Origin: Styela clava | Taxonomy: Eukaryota > Chordata > Ascidiacea > Stolidobranchia > Styelidae | Direction of reading: 5' to 3' | NCBI RefSeq assembly: GCF_964204865.1 | Contig: NC_135263.1 | Coordinates: 12,879,426 to 12,943,425, forward strand | DNA length: 64,000 nt | Shown here: positions 1-12,200 of the stretch, in pieces | Position numbering within the stretch: the first letter of the stretch is position 1 | How the letters are laid out: each line of letters opens with the position of its first letter | Position numbers and translations under genes: made by a program | The notes under the pieces: generated by a model | What the model saw: only the letters and a program-made list of their open reading frames with translations | What the model was told of the DNA's origin: nothing | Databases searched by the model: none

Positions 1-1621
1 ATTTAAATGGGGGACTTTTAGCGCAACGTTGTTAGTGTGAGCCAAAATCGTCAATTGAAAATAAAATGACACAAATAGCAAAGATTTGTGCAGGAAAACC
101 TATACTAATGTTCTATGAACGCCATGTTGTGAGTTAAATCCGTATGTGGTCTATTCTCTATTGCATAAACAGCGCAGTAGTATTAAGAATACATTCTCTC
201 CTTTTAGCTAATCTTATTGACCTATTTTCAACACCTGATTCGTTCGTTTTGTGAGAATATTTGATTCCACTCACTTCAAAGTGTCATTTAATCCGTAAAA
301 TCTTTGCCTTCCGTAAGGCCTGATTCTAGAATTTTGACAAGAGGACAATTGAATACTATTTTTGAATCGAATCGTTGAAATACTTAACGTCATAATATAA
401 ACGTAAAAAATATGTTTTTGTCTTATTGACTTGACGCAAGGGGGGACGTTTACGTGTGTCTTATTTTATATCTTCCTGCCAAACTGTGCAATAGGTAGCT
501 TTGGAATTATTTTTGAAATATATTTTTCCTATTTTTGTGGTCTAATATAAAATCAAATGGTCGGCGATGTTAGCTTTGGTTGCAAGCCAGCTCTTTATCC
601 ATATGCTTCTATTATTAATTTCAAGCATCTATTCAACACAGATTTCCTTATAATGTCGCGTTATGTAACCATCTGGAGCCAAAGATAAAATCAAAATTCT
701 TTGATTTCAATCTGAAAAAAACCTAGTTTTGACTAAGATAAGTTCCCATAATTACAGAAAATGTTTGCCGTATATTGTACAATGCGCTTGTGCAAATGGT
801 AGAGAGTTGCCACTTGTCCACACGGTATCATACAGATACAGCTGCTAACAGTTTCATGTAAAGATTCCATATCCACATATTATGGAGTTATTTTGTTTTC
901 GAGTTGGTTGCCAAGTTTGCTCCCAGCTAAACTCTGTCCCTTTTAGTAAAACTTTTCTTTTAACTGCGCGTAGTGTACTAGATTTCAGAAAGATATAGAT
1001 AAAATGACAGCTTAAGTTGATCTTTTTCATATTTTGTGTTATAATAAATTGATATAAATATGCCTATTTATCAGGCATGAGAAGATGTATACTAGTGATA
1101 AGCATGTTTTATTTCTGCGTGAAACAAAAACTTCTACATATATTTCTGATTTATAAACCGAAAAGCGTATATATATATATGTTTTATCATCCCATGAGAA
1201 TGGTGTATATAATATCAGATTACTGTATAGTTGGTAACCCTTCACGATATGATAACTAGCGGAAAAAAGGTGACATTTTGTAAATATGATCCGTAATACA
1301 TCACTCATGTCTATTTTGAGATCTTATGCGATCGATCACATAATTTCAACTCTATATTGTATGTACTAAGTATGAGAAGTACACGTCAATTATTAAAAGC
1401 ATAACTAATTAAAAATTCGACAAAAATGGATTGAACTCGATATCGAATCTGAGTATTAAAAATGCATGTATTCGATTCGATGTTGATGTAATCAACCATA
1501 ATGCCTTATGTGACACCCTGTCGCAATGTCATGGCCGTGAGCCAAATACATTGTCATTTGGAAGTAAAATGGCATTGAAAATGTAACAAAGTGATACAGA
1601 AGCTGAGTGATGAGATCGTTT
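1..1621. other. AT-rich stretch without recognised gene
   Basis: No ORF here shows family similarity, clear splice-site pairing or repeated structure. The short ORFs near positions 1039-1308 overlap on opposite strands and have low-complexity composition typical of AT-rich noncoding DNA. It may hold flanking exons or regulatory DNA of a gene beyond the left edge, but nothing shows this. Confidence 0.5.
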
Positions 1622-1724
1622 TTTAGAGGAACGCTTCACGAGTGTTCGTGTTATCCATGAGCAGGGGTCATGCTATTCTTCTCCGTATCGTCTCAATTTT
1701 TTTCATATGTAAACTCGAAAGTAC
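1622..1724 (-). pseudogene. U6 snRNA-like sequence, probably a pseudogene
   Basis: Read on the minus strand, about 100 bases match spliceosomal U6 along their length. Visible parts are a rudimentary 5' end (GTACTTTCGAG), the CATATG and AAAATTG segments, GATACGGAGAAGAATAGCATG, ACCCCTGC, GGATAACACG, and the 3' block CTCGTGAAGCGTTCC. The order and spacing are those of U6. The catalytic AGC triad (in TAGCATG) is kept. The invariant ACAGAGA box, which pairs with the 5' splice site, reads ACGGAGA, the 5' stem-loop is poorly paired, and no TATA box stands about 25 bases upstream. U6 copies are commonly scattered as retropseudogenes. A divergent expressed copy cannot be excluded from sequence alone. 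Confidence 0.75.
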
Positions 1725-2603
1725 TGAAGAGATCAAGTTTTGATTGGATGGTCAAACTCCGCACTGCCATCTCGTGAGACCAGTATTGAAGAATGTAAAA
1801 TGCACCTAGGCCAGGCCACGCCCAAAACCGCGCCTAACAAATATTGTGTAAGAATATAGTATGATATGCGATGCGACCGATGGATTAAATTTAATAAAAT
1901 AAATTAAAAAATCAATATATTATAAGCTAGTAAACAACTGTTTATTAAACTTTCTTCTTTCTGACACCAATGAGAATGATTTATTGCATTTGAAATAAGC
2001 TATGGAACATTTGCAGCATTGGTCATGTTTAAATCAGCAGCATATATTTATATAAACGGTCAAGAATGAATCATTGTTAAAATATTTTATAAACAACTAA
2101 TCAAACATGATCAAATATGTTTCACAGAGAAACTCTTAAATTTAGAAAATTATGAATAAATAAAAACGACTGCATTCTTAGTTTGCTTCAAAAATTGGAA
2201 TATGACGAAGAAATTTGAAGATGGCAGAAAATAAGAAAACATACAGAGAGTAAAATAGACACAATAATTATTAGGGAATGTACAAAAAGCTCTTTGCGTT
2301 TTGTACTGTTCAAATGAAGAAATCAAATGAGAGATACTCTTTTACTTTTACTACATACAACATTTTACAAAATTAAGCGGAAAAGGCATAATAAACAGGA
2401 CAAAATCAGTACGTTGTCAATATAATACAATGCTATTATAACGTACAAAATAGTAAGGCAAAATACATCTTGAGATTTAAAAATAATTGTAGAAAATCAT
2501 CAAATATAACATATCATAGATTTTCATTGACACAAAAGTTATGATGGGTTATGGGGTAACGGTTAACAAAACATATAAATACAATTAAATGGTCGAATTT
2601 GTT
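1725..2603 (-). other. Probable 3' UTR and downstream flank of the tandem CAP gene
   Basis: This stretch follows the CAP gene stop codon on the minus strand and contains no ORF of note. Minus-strand AATAAA motifs lie at 1980-1985 and 1941-1946, which would give a 3' UTR of roughly 0.6 kb. Which one is used, if either, cannot be told from sequence. Confidence 0.35.
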
Positions 2604-4359
2604 TTATCCTCTCTTCACATTTTTCTCGAAGTCGCCTCTTACATTTCCAGGAGGATTATAGAAGCAGGCGACGTATGTTTTACCATCAGAATTAGAAGCT
2701 ACACCGACTCCAACTTCTTTAGTTCCTTCCCACACAACTTGAGTGAAATGACCTGAAATAAAAGTAACAGGTAGCGTTAGACCACACCCTCAATAACTAA
2801 TACGTCTTGTAAAAACTGAAACAAATTTATAGATTATTGTATTTTGGATACACTTGTCTTAAAAACAAATTTTTTACCTGTGTTTCCACTGAATACTGAT
2901 TTTCTGAAATCGTAATCTTTCTTCTCACTATACCACATATCACAAGCTTCGGAACCTTAAATAAAAAATAATTGTATATTTACCAAAAATTTCCTATCAT
3001 TCATCATATTTCTAGCGACCCCTTACAAAAATTCAGTCGATTGGTTACATACCAGAAATGATCGAAAAATGGAAAAATATTTGATGATTAGTTTTTGGCA
3101 AATGTAGTCTATCTGTCGACTCATCAGAAAAAAAAAGATTTCAGGTTCGTTTCTATTGAAAAAAAAAAACTAAATTAAATAGACATATATGCAATCATTA
3201 TATACCTGATGGCATTGGCATCTTCATTGCAACGTTTTCCCCAAATTCACATTTTCCTGTATGTGATAATTTTTCATGCCTTAACATTTTGTTTGCATGA
3301 CGTTGAGCTTTATCTTGAAGAGAGCTGCTTGATTTCAACCTATATAATACACAATTCAATTTTACTTATTTCGATTTTACCATTCAAAGTTTTTAAATCT
3401 GATGGCAGTTTATGTTTATTCATTTTTATAGTGGAAAATAATTGCCACTTAGATAGGTGAAATATTCTTTTTAATTAAATTTATTATATATAAATGTAAC
3501 AATTACCTTTCAGTAGCTTGAGCGATCAAACTTTTCTGCCGAAGTATGTTATTAACATAGAGCAAATGATTTATTTATTTTCGATTTAGCATTGTATCCA
3601 TATCAATTCTAGTGGTATTATACTTACTTTGGAGCTCCATGTTTCTTTCTCAACTCGTTGTGTCTTTCTAGACAGTCTTTTCGGAATTTTCTTTGGTCCG
3701 ACGAGGATAAAACGTTTTTACTGTCGTCGTCATCACTGCTACTACTACTGCTACTACTGTCTTTCCGAACACGAAGATTTTTCAGCTTTCCTGTCACTGT
3801 AATTAGAGATTTGACAAGGTTAGAAGATTACCCTTGGGTATTTTAGAATAAGCCTGCAAGGATTAGATAACTGAATTTTTCCTAATTCAAACTGTCGGTA
3901 AATAACATTCGTCCATCGAATACAAAAAATAGTTCCTATCTGATACAAAAGTTGACGGATTGAGCCCTGACTGGAGCAAAGATATTCAACTTCTTGCTAA
4001 AAGAAGTAATTTTGGGCTTAATTCGATATGTTCTCAACAAAACAAGTTTATGATGGTTTTCATTATTGATACGCTTGTGTTTGACTTTTAATATATGCGA
4101 TTATAACGACCTGTTAATGCATTGATATCTAACCTTAATATATAATGTACAGTCACCGAGCAAAAATTGTACCTATCTGACAATAAAGCATCTCAGAAAG
4201 TTGAAAAATAGTATTATTCTCAAATATTTTCGAAACATTCAAACCAAATATTCCATTTAGTCGTATACCTTGATCAAATTCCTCTAGTTGTACATCCGGA
4301 AAAACATCTCTCAAAACTGCACTGTCGATACGATAGAGTTTTCCTTTATAGTTCGGCAT
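2604..4359 (-). CDS. Alternative single-CAP isoform from an internal promoter
   Basis: A minus-strand ATG at 4359 opens an exon (4359-4269) of 91 nt ending at a GTATAC donor after codons for FDQ. Its phase exactly fits the acceptor at 3790 of the tandem CAP gene. Joined to exons 3790-3628, 3339-3206, 2955-2878 and 2752-2604 it gives 615 nt, 204 residues: a short new N-terminus (MPNYKGKLYRID...), an acidic poly-Ser segment and the complete second CAP domain. A TATAAAAG box lies about 98 bases upstream of the ATG. The reading depends on promoter position and phase only. The alternative is that this exon is a chance ORF in a large intron. Confidence 0.5.
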
Positions 4360-7300
4360 TTTAAAGTTTCAATTTATATTACAATTAACACTGTAGTGAA
4401 TATGTGAAATCACTAATGAGTATGATTCGAATGCGAGACGCCGAGGTAGCTTACTGCTTTTATAGCGTTATATTCTATCAAAAATAGCTTATGCGTAGGC
4501 TGGCATTTAAAAGTAATTGTATTCAATTCATCGTGATTACTGCATTAGGACAGGCGTGCACTGGCGAAATAGTGCAGATTTAAATCAAGCTCCCTGCCTG
4601 GCCAATGTATATTATCGTTGAAGATTATTGAATTTGACTACATCTTATCACAGTGTAACCATGGAGATTGATCTCGATTATACTGGAAGGTTAGCACTAG
4701 AATAAATTTTCCCAGGAGGATTCTCGAATGTTCGCGATTGTTTGTTGGCGCACCTCATTATTGCGCTTCTCCAATGCATTAAAATCAATTTAAAAATTAA
4801 TTAATGTGCCATTTAAACCTTGTAAATGTTTTTATTTTGTGTAACAACGTCATTATTATAAATTTGTTTCTTCTCTTTTTGCATTAAATATAAAATGATG
4901 TCTCAAACAACTTTTCTCGTGTAATCAAAATCAAGTTTAGAACTAATTAGTCTAGAATATTTTATACTCTTTTGCTTGTTCTTAGTGTCTTGATTTACTC
5001 ACAGGAGGGACATTGTGACATCACTATTCTATCATATGCACCTAACAGCAAATTATTCGCTATTAAAATAGACTGTAAACAAGTTGAGCGCTTTTCTCTT
5101 ATACATATTAGTATATCAGCCTATGAAATTAGCATTTGTATTTTTATTTGTATTTTAAGTTTTTTTTATGATGTGTTGTCAACACAATATTCTCCTGAAG
5201 AAAATATTTGTATTAATGACAGAAGATAAATTTGTAATACCCGAATTAACTCTGAATATGCATATTATGGATATCCCATACTTGATGAAATGGTATTTCA
5301 GGTTCGCCTCCGAGGCTAACTAAGGTATTATTTGTGGTCCATAACTAGCTGTACAATCATGGGGTAGGTAGTCTCACGCGCTTGCAAATCAAATAGCAAA
5401 CTTACCCAAACGTCTCCCACCATATTCGTAACAAAGTCATTTATTTTAGTGCCCTTAAGAGCTTACCTGAATTGTCATCCGGTAGTGTTTCTATCTTTGT
5501 TTTAGTTTCTGTTGATGTTTGAGTTCCTTTCGCCGTGACCGTCACTGTTGTAGTCGTCGTTATAGTTTTCTTCTTGCGAACTCCTAAAATTTGTTAGATT
5601 TTTTTTTAATTCTTAGCACCATTGCTGATATTAAAATCAAGAGCACAAAATTTTTCCTTATTTATATATTTATATTATATTTAATTGCCATAAAAAAAAA
5701 TAATGGACTTTTCTGTTATTCTATTGTCAAAAATATTTACTAAAAGGACAATGGTAAAGAACAAATATAACTAGCATGGATTTAAAATGAGGCCATTAAT
5801 ATAGCTTAAACTGAACAACAGAAAAACATGATGCATTCTTTTACCGTTTTCGGTGTAAATCTCGGTTTTTGTATCAACTTTCTTTCCTGGTTTGGGTGCA
5901 GAAGAACTTGTTTTGGTAGACGACGATGCTTTAGGTCTATGGCATTCTACGAATGAAACATATGTAATATGTATTAAGGCTCGAATATATTACTATTTTA
6001 TGTACAAAATGGAATACTGGAATATCATAAGTAACCATAAATTTTTGTCATTTTTAATTCAAGTCGGAGATTAAATTCAGATGTAATCTTGTACGTCCAT
6101 ACAATAAGGAAGCAATATCTTATATTTTCCAGATCACACATTTGTGTTATGATATTTTTATGCGCATAATCATAAAATACCGTAAATTTATTTTTTATGA
6201 AAAATAGGACAGAGAGCTAAAAATTCTAGTACATCAGATTGTTGCAGTAGTCTAAGGAAAATAACTATTGATGGGGTCTGTGTTCCAACCCGAACTGCGT
6301 TGGGTCAAGGTAAACTGCGACACCATGAGTCGAGATTATATCTGTCATACGTTACGCATTATCTTCTACTTCGCCAGACATTAGCAGCTTGTTCACTGGA
6401 ATAATTTGCTAATTTATTTGTTTTAATAAAGAACTTTATTAAGCGTATCAAGTGGCGGTACGTCTAGAAATTCGTCTGAGATATCAGGGTAAAGTTTGCG
6501 AAAACGTTGAGAACCGTCGATATACTTATTGCCCTCTCACCGTCATCAGAAGAACTTGACGAGGAAGAAGATGATCGTCGTTTCGATTCCGCAAATGTTG
6601 GTTTTTTTCTTTGTTTATCAACATTCTCCTTGAAATATCCGGGGTTGGTAATGTTGCCAGCAGGTTTGTAATTTGCAACGACAAACGTACCTGATTGTGG
6701 TGAATGATTCATAGAATTATTTGTGTTGTGTAAGCGTATGTTAGATTCACAGAATAGCAGAATGTTTTATGGTCGTTTTGTAAACAAGAGCAGCTTCGGT
6801 AATAAGTAGTGGACCCTGCCTGATTGACCAATTATCTATTCTATTCTGATAACTGTGTTACATTTTTTGCTTTATTCAAGGCTCTATTTATGCATCGTCT
6901 TATGCGTAGCTATTATAATTGGAAAGACTTAGTTCACTGCAAGTAGGGATAATCCATTCAACTTATCGAATTCTTGGAGAGGCGATAGGCATACAGATTG
7001 TGACGGGGAACCTGCCCGCTACGACACAAACAAAGTTGAGTTCATCATATTACAAACGAAGCCGCCATGGCTACTACCATAATACATTTAGGGTTTTTGA
7101 ACTAGTTCAAACTGTAGTTACCTTGAATTAACAACATTATTATTTTGCTAATATACATATCAATATGATGTACCATTACAGATTTAACTACTAGTTGAAC
7201 CCAACCCAAATTTCTACTTATATGTTTAACATTGGGTGTACCTTTAGATCCTGTTGCTATTCCTATACCAACTTGGGTGGTTCCTTTCCAGACAACTTGC

Positions 7301-9184
7301 GTGAAATGGCCTGTAACAGAATATTTTTATGAGAATGTGTGGTACCTGAATCATTAAATTTTATCCTGGGTGTATCACTTATATTGTAAAATGACAATAT
7401 TTACTCAATTTGTGATATTTTATTCGTATATTATACACTTAATATTTACATCAGTTCTACCTATTATATTTATTCACATGTTGAGATGTTGTAGGAAGAT
7501 TTGAAGTCGCTTGCGTTTTCACGGAATAGCTTGCAAAACTATACCAATAAACAAAAGAATAAGCACATACCAGTGTTCCCGGCGAACCCTGGGTTTCGGT
7601 AATTGTAGTCTTTGATTTCATCGTACCACATTTTTGCTATCTCTAAGCCTGTAGAAAATTAACATCAAACATGATTCCTTTTGTACTAAACAAAAGGCAC
7701 AAATACAAAAATTAACGTCGAAATGTGAGTGTTTTATTTGGTCTTTTTCTAATATTGTTTGGCAATACAACATTTTTACAAGTTTGCTGAAGTTTCAAAA
7801 TAATTACGATATAATATTTTTCAATAATAGTCTAGCAGTTAAACGTATGTTAGGATAGGATGGGATAGGATTTGCATATTTATCCCGGGGGAGAGGAAAG
7901 CCGATAAGACGGATTATCCATATGGCGAACCACGGCCTCTCGTCCGGTTACCATTCCAAGTCGGGTATGGGATTAGTTATATTGTTTGTTTTCGGAAGCA
8001 TGGACTTGGTGGTGGAGGAAGCCGTAACCGACCAGCGGTTACGTGAACCACCCAACGACGGCGAGGAGTCCAGCAATCCTCTCGCACATAACCATCCCTG
8101 CATGGGATTCGAACCTGCGAACCCACGCAGAGTAATTAGAGGTGCGGTGGCGAGCGTATTCCTAACGCTTAGCCCGTTGAGCCACACCGCCGCGCCATTA
8201 CGTTGTTTTACTTTGAATAAAAGAAACACAATTTCCAATTTGTTGGAAATTTGGACGTTTATATATATTTAGATATTCAAGTATTCACTCACCTGATGGG
8301 TCGCTTTTGGAAGTAAAGGCAACATTCTCGCCAAATCCTCTGTTGTTGGAGTGTTCCAGACGACCCCTTTTCGCCAATTTATTCGCCCATTCTTGAGCCA
8401 TCGAAGTCAATTTTGTATCTCGTTCGAGCCCATTTGCGTTGTGACATTTTCGATATTCATTGTGAGCTTTGATGCAAGCTTCTTCAAATTCTTTCTTGGT
8501 TGGCATTGTTGTCTTTGTAGCCTGTTGATTGTGATATGTTATAGGTGATGATGATGATGACGGATGATATGGCGTTACGTCCCTGTTTGCCTTTGTTAAT
8601 TCCGGAATATCAAGTTCCACTGTTACAATACGTTCGTTGGGACGGTCTTGCTTAGGTTTGTAGTGATAATCAAAGCCGCTTTTATGCTCAGGACTTTTAT
8701 TAATTTTCGATTTCGGGGCGAATTTAGGCTTCGAGCTGGATTGTTGGGTTAATTCCGGAATATCAAGTTCCACTGTTACAACACGTTCGTTTGGACGGTC
8801 TTGCTTAGGTTTGTAGTGATAATCAAAGCCGCTTTTATGCTCAGGACTTTTATTAATTTTCGATTTCGGAGCGAATTTAGGCTTCGAACTGAATTGTTGG
8901 GTTTGTGGCGACGCACCCTTATCAAGTTGATTATATAGGGCTGTTTTATTTTTAACGTTACCCTTCACGATTTCACTATCAGATGACGAGGATGACGTAT
9001 GACGCTGGTGACGCAATCTATTGTGTTGAACGTGACTTGACTTACTGGGTGTGGAGAAACTTGAAGACGATGAGGAGTTCGTTTGTTTTATCGGATACTT
9101 TTTCTTATTATTCTTCCTCTTCGACTTCTTCTTCTTCTTTGAATCTCTGCCATTGTGAGGCATAGAAGAAAGTAATGAACCCAT
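2604..9184 (-). CDS. Tandem CAP-domain protein (GAPR-1/GLIPR2-like, two CAP domains)
   Basis: Ten coding exons join in phase: 9184-8293, 7648-7571, 7310-7242, 6690-6541, 5946-5845, 5583-5467, 3790-3628, 3339-3206, 2955-2878, 2752-2604. They give 1932 nt, 643 residues. CAP domain 1 (about 235-370) carries the family tetrad His278, Glu286, Glu308, His325 and the GHFTQVVWKGT signature. CAP domain 2 (about 490-643) carries His550, Glu558, Glu579, His596 and GHFTQVVWEGT. There is no signal peptide. The start MGSLLSS (Gly2, Ser6) is an N-myristoylation consensus like that of GAPR-1, so a cytoplasmic-membrane or Golgi-face location is expected. The upstream in-frame Met at 9208 is less likely because it lies only about 33 bases from the TATA box. 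The N-terminus is Lys/Ser-rich with a duplicated 51-residue block. The linker between the CAP domains is Ser-, Lys- and Thr-rich. GAPR-1 proteins usually have one CAP domain of about 150 residues, so this is a fused duplicate. The molecular role is unknown. Confidence 0.85.
4457..4464 (-). promoter_or_regulatory. TATA box of the internal CAP promoter
   Basis: TATAAAAG on the minus strand lies within intron 6 of the tandem CAP gene and about 98 bases upstream of the ATG at 4359. The predicted leader would be about 70 bases. Confidence 0.4.
6435..6440 (-). terminator. Intronic poly(A) signal after the first CAP domain
   Basis: If the donor at 6541/6540 is not used, the exon that finishes CAP domain 1 reads on to a stop codon at 6464-6466. 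AATAAA on the minus strand follows 23 bases later. This would end a protein with a single CAP domain and a poly-Ser tail. Exons 5946-5845 and 5583-5467, which have clean splice sites and compatible phase, show that the splicing alternative is also plausible. Confidence 0.45.
7852..8197 (-). mobile_element. tRNA-derived SINE in intron 1 of the CAP gene
   Basis: On the minus strand the element starts TGGCGCGGCGGTGTGGC. It contains a pol III A box (TGGCTCAACGGGC, 8184-8172) and a B box (GGTTCGAATCCC, 8115-8104), followed by a non-tRNA body and a tail of short TCCTATCC repeats at 7852-7870. The A-to-B spacing of about 60 bases is long, as in class II tRNAs. Flanks show only an imperfect direct repeat (ACAACGTA/ACATACGT). 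ORFs of 96-116 codons on both strands here are by-products of its GC-rich sequence. Nothing suggests an intact tRNA gene, since the acceptor stem cannot be closed. Confidence 0.75.
8596..8901 (-). repeat. Tandem duplication of a 51-residue coding block in CAP exon 1
   Basis: Two copies of a 153-bp unit (8596-8748 and 8749-8901) lie head to tail in the first coding exon. Each encodes a block starting near SSKPKFAPKSK, passing through GFDYHYKPKQDRPNER and ending VELDIPELT. Only a few substitutions separate the copies, and the one clear residue change in the core is Ile/Val before VTVELD. The block is basic and resembles no domain I know. The near identity points to a recent duplication or gene conversion. 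Confidence 0.9.
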
Positions 9185-9240
9185 TTTGAATGACAGTACT
9201 GATATCAATGTAGACTAGTCGTATAATATTAAAACATAAC

Positions 9241-9248
9241 TTTATATA
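9241..9248 (-). promoter_or_regulatory. TATA box of the tandem CAP gene
   Basis: TATATAAA on the minus strand lies 57 bases upstream of the myristoylation-type start codon at 9184. With a usual 30-base spacing, transcription would begin near 9213, a few bases before the upstream Met at 9208. This favours use of the second Met (MGSLLSS). Confidence 0.5.
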
Positions 9249-12200
9249 AGTTGAATTTTTAGTTTTTTTACACTTCTTAGTTTAATAACATCATTTTGTA
9301 GTTACGTCTCGTCGAAATTTTAGCGTCATTCAATTTGGATTCATCAAATTCGTGAGCTACAATTTTTATATTTTACTCATTTAAAAGATTAAGAATTCGG
9401 TCCTAACAGCTCCCTTTGCGCGGCACGAAATTAATCTGTATGATAGTCCCTATTTAATACAAACTTAGCATGCAAGGTTTCCTATTTGATATAGTCAAAT
9501 TTATTATGTTTTGTCAAACAGGAATATTCTGAGTTTCTAAATCTAAACACTTGTTTAATCGCAATGCTGCTATTTCTTTTCAGTTACTAACTTACATGCT
9601 CCTACTGTACCTTGCCAACACAAAAACTAATGTTAATATATTCTCAAGACCAACCAACCGAACAAATCTTAATTCACGTATCGTCTGCATGAGTCTAACT
9701 AAGACAAAATAACCGGAAATTTGAAAACGTATAAACCCCATTCAATTGCCTTTTTAGCGTCGATGTGTTAGAATTCAAGCCTTCGGGCGCAAGTTGTGGG
9801 CGATTTATTAATACTGCTATTACGTCATAAATGCGGTTTTCTCCTAGTAATGAACGTTTGGATTTGGATTTTGCACAGTGAAACCAGATAAAATTAGGTT
9901 AAATTTACTCTTATTTAGACGAGTGTTCTTGAATGTACGCTTGGCGGATAGATCATAGTGTTGGGAATCAATAATTAATCAGTTAGACATATTTCAACTG
10001 GGCGAGATTGGGTTGATTTGAATGCAATGGATTTCATATTCGCTTGAAATTACCGAACAATCAACTCTATCGATAGAATTTGGCTATAGCAATGAGTAAA
10101 TATAAATGATTAACTATTTTATTTCAAAATCAAGTCCTTTCAATATAATAATGCGTGATATTGAACTTAGGTAATTAAGTCTGCGATATCAACAAAGATT
10201 GATATTGTGTCAATATTTAATTATAATTTGCTAGATACAAGCTAGAACGATAGGGTTATTTTAGATTTCATTTCTGTAATCAATAACGTATATATCATAT
10301 GGAACTAGAGTCTGAAAAGCATTCCAAAATATTATTGTGTTTACAATTTCAATACACCATTTGTGGTGTAGTACTACTTGTATAACAACTTGCTTAGCTC
10401 AAGTGTCTGGAATCGTCATAAATATTGAGAAAAGTCATTTCAGCGAAAGCTATGAATGCTGTTATAATTTTTGCATCAAATGTGTATGTAATACGTTTCA
10501 TATTTTGCAGATTTATTAGAATTTCATTCACTAAATTGTGTTTGCAATTTAGCACGTGGTTTGTTTACTCTTCACTATGTTTGAAAGTCTTTCTTTTGTG
10601 TGGGTGGAAGGTATGTGTACATTGTTACCACGGTATTTCTCATAAGACGAAAGATACGACCCACAGACAATACGTACACCGTGTCAGGTGTTTAACTTGA
10701 GTAAGGGAAATACTTGACAAGGGACAAAGCGTGACAAGGGACATTCTTGTCAATTTATAAATTGGTTCCAAAATTGAAAACAACGTTTTTGGGAGAATGG
10801 AGGCTTTGCATACAAAAATCCAATTAAACAATCACTATACCGTGATCCATTGGTTTTGGAATCTTAAAATGGGTCAAAATTGCAGAAAATCCGTTTAAAT
10901 TCGTCAACGATTATCCACTCCCCCGATATGACGCATGCAACTAATCATATCTCTTTTACACGTTTTGCGTCATGATTGATAACATCATTGTCCAACCACG
11001 CGTGTCGACGCACGACCAGAAGAAATTCGACCGTTCCGCAATTTCAGATTTTACGCAAGCTTGATGCGCACTGGTGCCACTTCTTCTTCTAAATGGGTGT
11101 TTTTAACAAAAAACCTACAGAGATAAATCCTATTTCAATAGGCCGTTTGAAAGCATAAAACTAACCACGAAATGGTTCGTATCCCACCACAAATTTTATT
11201 ATCTGTTTACCACCGGGTTCCGCTGACACCCAAAAGGCAAACCGCAAAAGAGTTGTAAACAAGCCATCGTTGAACATTTGAACATAAAAAAAAAATGAAG
11301 AAAAAACATTACCTATATTCATTATGGTGGTTGGAATGAATTGCCAAATATTACTAGTATCAGTATTATATAAAATAACGTTTTTGTACCTTTTCTGCAA
11401 GGTTTAAAATATTCAACTCCTAATTTAATTTTTTTTAATTGAACGCGTTATTAATGATATGATTTGTTTCGCGCCATAGTAACCTCTTACTGGTGTTTGA
11501 GCAGTCATAAAATTGAATTTGACAACTATTTTATTGCGACGTTATTAGCTAGTATACTGCAAAATTTTGGTGATCATCTGCATCTATCGTGCAAACATCT
11601 CGGGTGAATATAATTGAAAAAAAATTATTGTGTGTAAATTCTTCACAACGGACGGAAAGGCTGGGGATAATTTCGAGTATGTGGAGAATAATAGAAAATG
11701 GCTATGCGTAAATATTTTTCAAGTCACCTTTTGTAAGACCGTTCCGTAATTGACACCTACTCACGGTTAGCTACTATTTTTATATTTATATTCTTACGGA
11801 TCATATAACAAGAAGACAAAGGCAATCGAAAATTCACACGCTTGCGTTGGTCAGATATTATTATTTATAACAAAGGATACCTCAACACCAAAGATATTAT
11901 ATGCATTCACGATAAAAATATGGAACTTCGCCAAATAGTTACAGAAATGTCGAAGTCCATGTTGGAGCAAGCTTCACTGTCCATTCTTAAGGGTTTAAAA
12001 TTGTAATGTTTAATCTATGTTTTTAATCCATATTTGGCCTCTTTTGAACGTCTTTTAGTGCATTTCTTGGCGAATACTCGAGTGGATTAATGTTTTTTAT
12101 AAATTAGACAAAATTTTATGAACAAAGTTGGTTATCAAAGTAGAATTTTTTAATAGAAAATAATTTGGATACAACTTAATAATCTGGCAATAAAAAGCGT

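Noticed and set aside
3507..3530. A 24-nt in-phase microexon between CAP exons 3790-3628 and 3339-3206
   Set aside because: Direct joining of the flanking exons gives the canonical CAP sequence (GAPKLKSSSSLQDKAQ). The candidate has no pyrimidine tract before its acceptor and would insert eight residues into a conserved helix.
8104..8197. A tRNA gene on the minus strand
   Set aside because: A and B boxes are present, but the acceptor stem does not close, the A-B spacing is too long, and a SINE body and tail follow.
7922..8272. ORFs of 96 and 116 codons on opposite strands
   Set aside because: Both fall in the tRNA-derived SINE; they are open because of its GC-rich composition.
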